Positions 9,161-18,500 of a DNA stretch of 64,000 nucleotides are shown here, in pieces (the stretch's first letter is position 1; each line of letters opens with the position of its first letter). Both the position numbers and the translations under genes were made by a program. The DNA is from Pycnococcus provasolii (lineage: Eukaryota > Chlorophyta > Pseudoscourfieldiophyceae > Pseudoscourfieldiales). The notes under the pieces were generated by a model. It was not told where the DNA came from. It saw nothing but the letters and a program-made list of their open reading frames with translations, and ran no database searches. The DNA lies in contig CP150567.1 of the NCBI GenBank assembly GCA_049487715.1, positions 62,001-126,000 on the forward strand, read 5' to 3'.

Positions 9161-10162
9161 TTACAGAATTACAATCTCCGTCATGAATGGCGTGGCGTTG
9201 AGTTGTGCGACATCCGCTGGCGCCTGGCCGTTGCTGTTCCAACCCCAGCACGCGATGCGGCCGTCACGTCGCAGCGCGAGCGAGTGACCACCACCCGCTG
9301 CAATTGCGATGAAGTCGCCGTCCACGCCGGCGGGAGGCGCCTGGCCTTGGTTGTTGCTTCCCCAGCACGCGACGCCGCCGTCGCGTCGCAACGCCAGCGA
9401 GTGACTACCACCCGCAGAGATCGCGACGAAATCTCCGTCCATGCCGTCGGGAGGCGCCTCGTCGTGGAAGTTGCGTCCCCAGCACGCGACATTTCCGTCG
9501 CGTCGAAGTGCCAGCGAGTGAGCGCCACCCGCGGCGATTGCGACGAAGTCGCCTTCGACGCCGGCGGGAGGGGCCTGGCCGAAGTTGTTATATCCCCAGC
9601 ACGCGATCCTTCCGTCGCGTCGAAGCGCGATCGAGTGAAAGGCACCCGCGGCTACCGCGACGAAGTCACCGTCGACGCCGGCGGGAGGCGCCTGGCCTAC
9701 GTCGTTGTATCCCCAGCACGCAATACCGCCGTCGCGTCGAAGCGCTAGCGAGTGATCAAGACCCGCAGCGATGGCGGTGAAGTCACCTTGTATGCCGTCC
9801 GGAGGCGCCTGGCCGTCGTTGTTGGCGCCCCAGCACGCGATACTGCCGTCGCGTCGAAGCGCGATCGAGTGACCACCACCCGCAGCAATCGCGACGAAGT
9901 CGCCGTCGACGCCGGCAGGAGGCGCCTGGCCTACGTCGTTCAAGCCCCAACATGCGATCCTTCCGTCTTGTCGCACCGCCATCGAGTGCTGGTTACCCGC
10001 TGAAATGTTCACGTTGGCTCGCGACATTCTTTCGCGAAGCTCGTTACGTTCCTTGACAATTGCGATCCGCCGCGGCCTGTGCACCGCGACGAGCCAGTCA
10101 CGCCAGACGGCGATGGCACGATCACGGAGCTCCTCAAGGTCAGAGCCTTCCCGAGGAGGCAT
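9161..10162 (-). CDS. RCC1-type (ATS1-like) beta-propeller repeat protein, copy 1
   Basis: 333 residues from the ATG at 10162. After a charged ~60-residue helical leader there are seven units of 39 residues (117 bp), each like VAIAAGGGHSLALRRDGRIA followed by CWG-x-NN-x-GQAPP. The spacing is shorter than the ~50-60 residues of true RCC1 blades and matches the regulator of chromosome condensation/alpha-tubulin suppressor-like repeats common in bacteria and algae. The repeats should form a beta-propeller for protein binding; no catalytic domain is attached. A paralogue with the same unit is at 59772-60823. Partner unknown. Confidence 0.85.
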   Translation of the reverse strand: MPPREGSDLEELRDRAIAVWRDWLVAVHRPRRIAIVKERNELRERMSRANVNISAGNQHSMAVRQDGRIACWGLNDVGQAPPAGVDGDFVAIAAGGGHSIALRRDGSIACWGANNDGQAPPDGIQGDFTAIAAGLDHSLALRRDGGIACWGYNDVGQAPPAGVDGDFVAVAAGAFHSIALRRDGRIACWGYNNFGQAPPAGVEGDFVAIAAGGAHSLALRRDGNVACWGRNFHDEAPPDGMDGDFVAISAGGSHSLALRRDGGVACWGSNNQGQAPPAGVDGDFIAIAAGGGHSLALRRDGRIACWGWNSNGQAPADVAQLNATPFMTEIVIL

Positions 10163-10842
10163 GTCTGTAAAAATGAGTGTCACCAGGGAACCGCAGACCA
10201 ACAAGCCCTATTCTACGGGGAGAGACTCGCTCAATCAGGCATCAGGTCGTCCCTTCGCGCTAAAACCCCGATCAATCCCATCCCATCCCATTCACGATCA
10301 CGGGGAAAAAGCTCTCTGGCACAGTAGTACTACCACTACAGTACATCAAAAGCTTGTTTTCCGAGACAAATTGAAATCACACACTGTAACCTTTAAGGTA
10401 GGTGTTCCCTTCCCTTCCCTTTTCGAGGTTTTCGTCGTTCCTTTTCTTTCCTTTCCTTTGGGAGCTTCATTCAGGGACTTGCACACCTACCACGGTATTA
10501 TTAAGGTTAACTTAGGCTACCCGGGTAGGTTTACGAGGAGGAGCACTTGAGCACTTGCACTGCCCATTCCTTTGTCGTGTTTAGTCTATGTAAAAAGTAC
10601 TACACAAGGTTACGGGGTTGGCTTGCGCGACCTCTTTTTTTTTTCATATTACTTCCACCTTCATCACATCACTACTGCACGTGGCTTAAGTAAGCTCTTA
10701 AGGCTTTTTTTCTCTTCTCTCGTTTCTTTTCTTTTGTTTTTGAGGGTCACGTGACCAGGCTCATTCTCTGGTTCTTAAGGTCGTTAAAGTCGTTAGGGCT
10801 CGTTAAGGTCTCGTTCCATCAGCATCATCACCACCACCGGTC
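10163..10842. other. Divergent spacer, probable promoters
   Basis: Separates the divergent RCC1-repeat and IQ-motif genes. It holds CTTAAGG motifs at 10697 and 10774, several TTAAGGT variants, TACAGTA-type motifs near 10322-10345 and T-rich stretches. No supported gene. Confidence 0.55.
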
Positions 10843-11226
10843 ATGGGATTCTTAGGTGGCGGCAAGTCTGCGAGAGAACGGACCTTGCCCTCGTACGTCA
10901 ACAAGATTGAAGAGGAGGAGGCGGCGGAACTCATACAGAAAAACTACAGAGGACACAAAGTGCGACTGGAAAATAAAAAACAGCAGGTGGCGGCGACGAA
11001 AATTCAAAAGAAGTTCCGAAAGACCCACGAAAAGAACTCAAATGCGAAATCAGGAACATCGACGACGTGGCGTCCACCATCCATCAAAAAGTGGTGGGCC
11101 GACATGGACGAAGAGAAGAAGCTGTACGCGAGCATCGCCGTCAGCGTCGTCGGCCTCTTCCTCGTTGGCAAGAAAATCGACGGTGACCGCAAAGCACGAA
11201 AACGCCGACGCCGACAAAGGCGCTGA
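10843..11226 (+). CDS. Small IQ-motif, single-pass membrane protein
   Basis: 127 residues from the ATG at 10843. Two adjacent calmodulin-binding IQ motifs are visible: LIQKNYRGHKVR (~residues 30-41) and KIQKKFRKTHEK (~53-64). A Trp-containing linker (WRPPSIKKWW) precedes a short hydrophobic segment LYASIAVSVVGLFLVG near 96-111, followed by a very basic tail. This looks like a tail-anchored or single-pass protein that could hold calmodulin at a membrane (inference). The start MGFLGGG has Gly2, but position 6 is not Ser/Thr, so N-myristoylation is not well supported. No named family recognised. Confidence 0.75.
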   Translation: MGFLGGGKSARERTLPSYVNKIEEEEAAELIQKNYRGHKVRLENKKQQVAATKIQKKFRKTHEKNSNAKSGTSTTWRPPSIKKWWADMDEEKKLYASIAVSVVGLFLVGKKIDGDRKARKRRRRQRR

Positions 11227-11362
11227 ACGCATAGAGAACTTCGCGCGTCGAACGGGAGCTTCTCCGCCTCGGAGATTTGTCTTTGGAGAAGTTTTATTGA
11301 GGAATTTTTAACTTGATATTTCTTTCCTAAATAAATAACATATGTACTGATAAGACAAGGGG

Positions 11363-13507
11363 TCAGCGAATCGCCGACGCTTCAGCAACCGCCTCGTTCA
11401 ATCCGCCTGCGCCTCCTCCTGCGCTTCGTCTCGGTCTCGCCAGCCTTTTGTCAGCGCCGTAGCTGCGAGGGATGTGAACTTTGCCACTCAGCAAGATGTC
11501 CGGGTAGCCACCTAGGCCGCCGCGCATGCTGCGCGCAGTCGCGTGCGACTTAAGCGTGCCGCCAATGTAGGGCAGGTACTCCGCCATCCAGTTGGGCTGC
11601 GTATTCGCGGACGCCATAGCACCCCCGTCGAAGCCGATGACGTTGCGACAGCCCGTGCCCTTGTCCTTCACGCAGCCCTTCGGCATCGGACGCTCGGACA
11701 CCAAGTCGGCGTGACTCATGCCCATCTCGGCCAAGCGAGAGCTCGCCGCGCGTGATGCCGAGTCTTCCATCGCCTTGTTGCGCGCCCAAAGCACATGCGA
11801 CATCGCGCCACCCGCGTCGAGCACCTGAAGCATGTCGTGCTCCAGGTCAAACGAGTGGTGTGGATCCGCGGAGAACTCTCGACTTGCGTGGAATTGCCGA
11901 GGCTCGAAGTAGTGCCAAGCCTCTCGAAGGCTGCCGCCGTCAGACATGCCGAACACCGTGACGTTGCGGCACAGCTGAAGAAGGAGGTGCAGACCAACAA
12001 ATCCGCTTGACGGCGATCCACGCCCGGGATACGATATGCCACGAACCGCCTCCACCTTCGCCTTCATCGAGCGAAGCACGTCGCCCGCGCGGTCAACGGC
12101 GCCGCGCGTCATGAGGCGGCACGCAACGTCGCTGCGACGCTTGTTGATGCGCCTGCAAGCACCCAGGTACAGTGCCCAGTCCGTGCGGCTTGCGACAAGC
12201 GTTACGCGTTTCTCAAGCTGCAGGTTCGGGTTGTTCGCGTACGCCGTGATCCATTTGCGATTCACAAGACGGAACGTCGTGCGCTTGCCCACGTAAGCCT
12301 CGAAACCATCCGTCGGACCCTGGTTGAGGCGCATCACCGCGTCGAATTCCGTATCGATCACCGTGCCCATCGTATGGCTTAGCAGGCTGCGCGCGTTTCC
12401 CACGAGCGCGCACTTGCCGTACCGTGGCGACGATGCGATCAGCTCTTCCGCGCGCCGGCGCCATGCATTCACACTCGGATCCACGGGCAATTCGGCTGCG
12501 GCGGCGTCCACTGTCGTCCACGGCATCACCGGCACGCCGGCATCGATGACCCCGGTGCCTCTGGCGCCCACGCAACCATCCTCTGGCATCAGCGCAAGCT
12601 CTTCACTCTTCAGCTGGTAGTCTGGCATCTTGGCTTTTTCACCAGACGGTCCCGCGTGCGTTTCGAACAGCGTTTCGGCCGTGGCGAAGATAGAGCACCT
12701 CGTCGACTCATCGCCGTACACTCCCTCCACCGTGCTCAGCAAGCTCGGCGCGGCGGTACGCAGCGCACTGAGCCATGCGACGCGCGCCTTGGCGACGGCA
12801 TCACGCGCCTTCGATGCCTTCACCTTTGGTGCGAGGGTCGTGGCGGCGTTCTCCTCCATCTGATCCTCCTCCTCCTCGCGCGGATCGCTCTCCACGGGTG
12901 CGGCTGGTGGTACCGCGGCCGCGGCAGTTGGTAACACCGCTCCGTGGCTGCCGTGACGATGACGGTGCCTTCTCGCGCTAGGTTCAGCTGCTGCTGGTGG
13001 TGCTTGCTGCGTAAACGCCGTCTCCCTATCTTCGTGCGTCGTGGTGACCTGCTCCAGTTTCGCGGTATTCATGCTAACATCCCGTTCGGAAGGTTCCAAG
13101 TAGGTGGTGGTGGTGGCGGCAGTGGCGGTGGCAGTTTGGGTCGTCGTCGTCGTCGGCAGCGGCGGCGGTGTTGTTGTGGTAGTGTGCGCGGCTCGCGGAG
13201 AAGACGCCGACGCCGACGCCGACGCACCAGCAGCCAAGCTCCCTCCTGACGAGTACTTGTGCAGTGCAGCTCTTGCCCGCGCGCGGCGTGAGTGTCCCGC
13301 GAGTGACACAGCGTGCGAGTTGGAGGTTGACGCGCCGTTGGCAGAGATATCGTGGTTTTCGTGTTCCGAGATGTGCGCCCCGAAACTCTCGTCCGACGAG
13401 TCAGAGATGTCAGAGATGTCATTTCCGTGCGGCCAGAAGAGCGCGGTGCATGCGACTAGAAGTAGCAGTGCAAGCAGTCCAGAAGGACCAGAAAGCACCT
13501 TCACCAT
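11363..13507 (-). CDS. Sialyltransferase-like glycosyltransferase, family GT29
   Basis: 714 residues from the ATG at 13507. A signal anchor (GLLALLLLVACTALFW, ~residues 10-25) gives type II Golgi topology; a long Thr/Ala/acidic stem runs to about residue 330. The catalytic region carries the four sialylmotifs: L, from KCALVGNARSLLSH through FDAVMRLNQGPTDGFEAYVG (~362-416); S, GRGSPSSGFVGLHLLLQLC (~495-515); motif III near WHYFEPR; and VS with H-x4-E as HSFDLE (~555). It would transfer sialic acid or a related nonulosonate from a CMP donor to glycans (family knowledge). GT29 enzymes occur in some green algae; whether the donor here is Neu5Ac or Kdo/Kdn is unknown. Divergent from the sialidase-like gene. 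Confidence 0.9.
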   Translation of the reverse strand: MVKVLSGPSGLLALLLLVACTALFWPHGNDISDISDSSDESFGAHISEHENHDISANGASTSNSHAVSLAGHSRRARARAALHKYSSGGSLAAGASASASASSPRAAHTTTTTPPPLPTTTTTQTATATAATTTTYLEPSERDVSMNTAKLEQVTTTHEDRETAFTQQAPPAAAEPSARRHRHRHGSHGAVLPTAAAAVPPAAPVESDPREEEEDQMEENAATTLAPKVKASKARDAVAKARVAWLSALRTAAPSLLSTVEGVYGDESTRCSIFATAETLFETHAGPSGEKAKMPDYQLKSEELALMPEDGCVGARGTGVIDAGVPVMPWTTVDAAAAELPVDPSVNAWRRRAEELIASSPRYGKCALVGNARSLLSHTMGTVIDTEFDAVMRLNQGPTDGFEAYVGKRTTFRLVNRKWITAYANNPNLQLEKRVTLVASRTDWALYLGACRRINKRRSDVACRLMTRGAVDRAGDVLRSMKAKVEAVRGISYPGRGSPSSGFVGLHLLLQLCRNVTVFGMSDGGSLREAWHYFEPRQFHASREFSADPHHSFDLEHDMLQVLDAGGAMSHVLWARNKAMEDSASRAASSRLAEMGMSHADLVSERPMPKGCVKDKGTGCRNVIGFDGGAMASANTQPNWMAEYLPYIGGTLKSHATARSMRGGLGGYPDILLSGKVHIPRSYGADKRLARPRRSAGGGAGGLNEAVAEASAIR

Positions 13508-13816
13508 CACTGAGAGTCACACCACCAAAGCACACAAGCACACAAGCACAAGCCGAGATCTCCCTCCAATCCCAAGAAGAACAACGCGGAACGATGACGG
13601 AGGTAAAATTTACAAGAGAAGAGCAGAGGGAAGGAGCAGAGGAGGAACCTGAAACCCTAACTCTAACCCTAACCCTAACCCTAACCCTGTGTCCTTCTTC
13701 TTTTTTTGAATACCCTAATCCTCTCTCCTCTTAATTAAGGCTTCCCTCCACCTCCACCTCCAGGGGCTATTTGGTAAGGCCTTATTAACACACACACGCT
13801 TGGTGTGGTTTTATTG
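13508..13816. promoter_or_regulatory. Bidirectional promoter between GT29 and sialidase-like genes, with CCCTAA tract
   Basis: Only 309 bp separate the two start codons. A CCCTAA tract with four consecutive exact units occupies about 13653-13688, 146 bp from one ATG and 129 bp from the other. Two TTAATTAA/TTATTAA motifs follow at about 13732 and 13782. Confidence 0.6.
13653..13688. repeat. CCCTAA tract
   Basis: One isolated unit, one variant, then four consecutive units, in the shared GT29/sialidase-like promoter. Confidence 0.85.
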
Positions 13817-15442
13817 ATGGCCATGGCCGCACTTAAGCCGAATAACACTCCACGACTTCGACTGCTCTCCGTAGCGAACATAGTCACGTGGACACTCGCG
13901 TTGGTGATGTGGAGCTACTTAGGCGACATTCGCGGATTTACTGACGTTACCACAGCTCTTTCCTCTCCTCTGGCTTCTGCCTCGTCCTCTTTCGAAGTGA
14001 GTGGGGTCCTCAGAAGACACCTCCTGGGATCGTCGCGCAAGAAAACCGCAGACTCCGCCGCGACGCTCGTCGAGAGACGCGCGGCGGCCGAACTCGCGTA
14101 CAGATCGGGCGCGCCGGCGCAAAGTGCAAGCACGAGGTGCCTGCGCACGTTCCAACTTGGGGAGGATATCGTGCTCCAGAAGAATACCGCGGGCGGCGGC
14201 GACGGAAGCGATCCAGGGGCAAGTGGGCGCAAAAGCAGGTGGGTGCGACGCAACAGCCGATCGCTCAGCTACAGCCATATGCCCAACGTTGACAAACTCG
14301 CAAACGGAACGCTCATTGTCACGTGGCAGGCGGCGGCTGACGTCGAGGGCGCGATGGACCAGCGCATCTACTTCGCACTGGCCACAGACACGTACGGAAC
14401 GGAGTGGGGCGTGCCGCGTCGGCTGCCCGTGCCTGCGACTGGCGCGCTGTGGAGCCCCATCTTGCACCGCAGCGACGTCGACGGGCGCGTGTGGCTCTTC
14501 TACGCTGAGAGCCGAGACTGCATGCGCCCGTCGCACGGGCGATTCCCGCCGAGGTGGGTGCCCGGCGGAGATATCAAGGTGACGACGACGCTGACGGGCG
14601 ACCGATGGACAGCGCCACGCCTCATCTTGAGCATGGACGAGGGCGGTGGCATCCCGAAGGTGCTTGCAAACAAGCCCATCAAGACTTCCACGAACACGTG
14701 GGTTCTGCCGTTCTGGCGCGAGGTGCCTCGCAATGCCAAGCCAGTCGAGGGCGCCAAGTCGAAGTGCACGGCACCTGTGGGCGCCGGATCGCTCGGCGGC
14801 GTGAACAGCGCCGGCGCCACGCTTTCTGGCGGAGCGGGAGGAAGTGGCAACTCGGCCGTGAAGGGAAGTGCTGGCGTTCTCGTGTCGACGGACAATGGAG
14901 CACACTGGAACGTGCACGGCGCGCTCACGCATCCGCTGACGTGGCTGATTGAGAACACCGTGGCGGAGAGGCGAGATCGCAGCCTGCTAATGCTGTTCCG
15001 CACGTGGGCTGGCCAAATCTTCGAGGCGAAGAGCCGAGACGGTGGCAAGTCGTGGACAACGCCGTCGCCGACGGGCATGCCTAATCCGGACAGCAAAATC
15101 GCGATGATCCACCTCGACGGCGGCGGTTCGGAGGATGCGCTCGCGCTGGCATTCAACGACCACCAAAAGTACCACGAGGATGGATTCACGCGCTTTCGCA
15201 CGAATCTGCGCATCGCCATCAGCCAGGATGGTGGCTCAACGTGGGTACGGGTGGCACAGATGGACGAATTCCGCGCGCCGGGGTGGAACTACCACTATCC
15301 CACGCTGATCCAGGTGGACTGCAAATTGTTGGTGGTGTACAGCCGCACGTTCGTCGAGAGCGACGAAGAGGGTGCGGGTGCGGCGGACGACCAGCACGAA
15401 TCTGGTATTCGCATTGGTTACGTTGATCTCGATAAGCTGTGA
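13817..15442 (+). CDS. Sialidase-like protein with Asp-box (BNR) repeats
   Basis: 541 residues from the ATG at 13817. A membrane anchor or signal (VANIVTWTLALVMWSYLG, ~residues 17-34) suggests Golgi or surface location. The six-bladed propeller region begins near residue 150 (SYSHMPNVDKLANGTLIVTW). Three Asp-boxes (S-x-D-x-G-x-x-W) are visible: STDNGAHW (~356), SRDGGKSW (~405) and SQDGGSTW (~468). This matches the BNR_2 sialidase-fold family. The catalytic Arg triad and Tyr cannot be assigned by eye, and plant relatives of this type lack proven sialidase activity, so the enzyme call is tentative. Its head-to-head pairing with a GT29 gene favours a sialoglycan role (inference). Confidence 0.75.
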   Translation: MAMAALKPNNTPRLRLLSVANIVTWTLALVMWSYLGDIRGFTDVTTALSSPLASASSSFEVSGVLRRHLLGSSRKKTADSAATLVERRAAAELAYRSGAPAQSASTRCLRTFQLGEDIVLQKNTAGGGDGSDPGASGRKSRWVRRNSRSLSYSHMPNVDKLANGTLIVTWQAAADVEGAMDQRIYFALATDTYGTEWGVPRRLPVPATGALWSPILHRSDVDGRVWLFYAESRDCMRPSHGRFPPRWVPGGDIKVTTTLTGDRWTAPRLILSMDEGGGIPKVLANKPIKTSTNTWVLPFWREVPRNAKPVEGAKSKCTAPVGAGSLGGVNSAGATLSGGAGGSGNSAVKGSAGVLVSTDNGAHWNVHGALTHPLTWLIENTVAERRDRSLLMLFRTWAGQIFEAKSRDGGKSWTTPSPTGMPNPDSKIAMIHLDGGGSEDALALAFNDHQKYHEDGFTRFRTNLRIAISQDGGSTWVRVAQMDEFRAPGWNYHYPTLIQVDCKLLVVYSRTFVESDEEGAGAADDQHESGIRIGYVDLDKL

Positions 15443-15563
15443 CGAATTTCTCTATGAGTAACATGTTTTCTTTCATCTCCATCGTCGCCAGCGCGAGCAA
15501 AACACGCCTCCACTCCACTCACCTCCACTCACTCAGTCTCTCTCTCTGCTCTGCTCTCCTCTC

Positions 15564-18500
15564 CTACTCCATGTCCTCGCGCAACTTGATGCGATGGCGG
15601 TACACCTGATGTCCCGCGAAGGGCACAAACACAAAAGTCACCGCGGCGGCGACGACCATCATCAACGAAAACATGGTCCATCCAATCGAGTTCGACATGC
15701 CACACACCTTCGTGAAGCGGAAGCTTGTGCTCATAAACGAGTTGTAGGGTACGCTCACCACCACAGGTGTGCTGATGCCCGCATGCTTGCACTTGAAACT
15801 GATCTTCATGCGAGCTGCATCGCCAGGCTTCAATTTAAGTTTGTTCAGCGCCCCCGCGTTATCCACTCTCGCCGTGACAGCGTGACGGCCGGAGCCAATC
15901 GTCGGCGCACCGAGCTTGATGACCTCCCCATTTGTCTTTCCGATGGGTGCGCTGATGATAAACGACGTCTGATCACGCGCGACAATTGCGTTGATGGGAC
16001 ATCCCGACATGGCGTTGTTGTCGTATCCTTGCTCATCCAAGGTAGCCTCCTCGCATATCTTGTAGCGTCCTGTGGGTACGCCGTCGTTGACAACGTCCGG
16101 GTGTGCAAGCTTCGCCTCAGTCGTCGCGATGTCGATGGCTCCGACAAGAAATTCCGTCGCTGTGCTAACACCCTTCGCCGCGTTCAGCTGATTTTTGTCG
16201 AGGCTGTGTATGATGGATTGAGACATGTCCGCCTCGTTGTCTTCTTCCTCGTGTACGCCAGCCACGGCCCACTCATCGCCACCTCGCCAGTCATAGGCAT
16301 TATCACTTTCGATGCCGTATCCATCGTCGTGCCACAGCGTGTCGTAGTCGTAGTTGGCGTCGTTCGTGAACATCATCGACTCTTTCGCTGATGTCGTCAG
16401 TGCACCAATTTGATCTGCAAATGTCCTTCCAGCACCTCCAGCCTGATGTTGTTCCGGCTTGTCATTTATGTAGGCATCTTCCTCCTGCTGGTTATCCACG
16501 TAGTCGTGAAAGTCGAATACGTGCGTGAGCTGGTTGCCGCCATCAGGATGGCCGTGAAGAAGTACGCCGTCCACCTCAACGCTCATGTTCTCAAGTCCTG
16601 CATTGCGCGTCGTCGTCTCCGCGCACTCCTTGACAATCGTGAATCCCACCACCATGTGGTGATTCTTACCCCGGAACGTACGGTCGGATTCATCGCCGTC
16701 CACACTCCATACGGACGGATTGCGCAGTGGAATGTAGATCGTCACTGGCGTCAGGCCTTGCATTACGCAGTGGAAGTTGATTCGGAACGACGACGGCGTT
16801 GACGTAAGCACGCCGCCGTGCCGCAGATCTCCCACCACCTTGGGGTTCGCGATGGGAAAGTGTGTGACTGCAATTGGCGAAACGATTGGCCGACCGCCGA
16901 CGAGCATCTCCACGCCTTGTCCGTGGTGAGGCGGGTCGCTGCGCACCCAGAACGTGAGATTGCGTGTCTTCGCATCGACGTATAGCCGTTGCGTTCCCGC
17001 CTCCACTTCGTCCACCCATCGGCGGAACTTGGGCTGCGTGATGCCGTTCTGGATTACGTTCGACGCGCCCGCGCTCGTGCCGACGTACAGGCCCTCGACG
17101 AAACGGCCAACGCTGAGGCCCTTGTTAATTCCGCACTTCTTCTGTACTACGAAATCCACCATCCCAGCTGGCTTCAGCGGGATAGCGACGTGAATCAGGG
17201 CCGTTCCGTTGCGAGAGCCGCACACGTAGTTCAACGTGAACTTCATCGTTTCGTTGGTAGCGCCCATGCGGCTGTTCAGCAAGCCACCATCTGCCGCCGG
17301 GCCGTCGACCGTCGCGCGTGCGACATGTGGACGAAAGCTCACCACCTGCGGCGTGTGAAATGCGAACGCCTTGCCCTCATGCGCGCTCAGCTCAAACAAT
17401 GTATACGCATGACCTTCAGGAACGACGAAACGGCGCTCAAGATCGTCGTCGCGCAGTTCGTCGATGTGGTTGCCGTCGCCCCTTGCAGCAGCTGTTGCGA
17501 TTGATCCCGTCCGCCTGTCACGCGCGGTGAGGTAATTCGGCTGCACGACGCCGTCGACGACGACGTCCTCGTACTTCCGGGTCCGAGGCTCCACGACGGT
17601 AGTCACACCAACGACGCCGTCGACGACGACGTCCTCGTACTTCTGGGGGGGCTCCACGACGTCAGGATCATTAGGATCCTGACCTCCACGGACCAGCGCC
17701 TCCCATGGAACTTCGTTGCCGTCTACGTCAACATTCATGACTCGGCGCACATCCACGCCAGATCCTGGCAGGCCGTCCTTGTGGTGGAGACCACTGCACA
17801 CCTTATTCACGGCGATGCGTACGATGCGTCGTGCTGTCTCGCCGTACACGGGAATGTGCAAGAAAATGGGCGTCGTGCCACTTCCGATGCAGTGGAACGT
17901 GAGCAGCAGTGACTTCGAGTTGCGCATCGCAAATCGCATCGAGGTTTTGCCCGTCGCCTCGTCGACGTCCTTCACCGGCTCCACCACCACGGCACCCTTC
18001 GCCTCCTCGACTGGACGCACGATTCCGCCATTTAAGAGATCACCACTTAGCTCCGGCAGCGCCACCGAACGCCTCAACGCCACGACGGACGGCGTGCCAA
18101 TGTTCAGTTCGCGATCTTTGGTGAACAGCACGAAAGCCATGGATGCGGTATCATCGGCGTTGATTGTATGCCGCCCTGTGGGCGTGCTGATGCGGTACTC
18201 CGGAGCCGTCGTTCCGGCGCTGACGACGTTACCATTGCCTGACGCCGCGACACGAACGCTCGTCGCTATGTAAAGCGGGCTGAGATCTTCCTGGCGCAGC
18301 GCCACTCTTGCCGTCGGTCCTGTGCCAGCCATGAAGCTGGCGACGTCCTTGATTTCCGTGTCCGTCGCGTTCGTCGCTGCACGCTTCAGAGCCTCATTGT
18401 CGCGACCGGAGCATCGCTTTTGAATCGCGAACATTGCCTCCTCGACGCTCTCGCCGTTCCCACCCTTGATGCCGGTGGTCGCGTCTCCTTGTGATTCCTT

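Noticed and set aside
13919-14932. 337-codon minus-strand frame
   Set aside because: Antisense to the sialidase-like gene, Arg/His/Ala-rich, no domain.
13817-15442. Viral neuraminidase
   Set aside because: The Asp-box arrangement and N-terminal anchor fit cellular BNR proteins; no virus genes are near.
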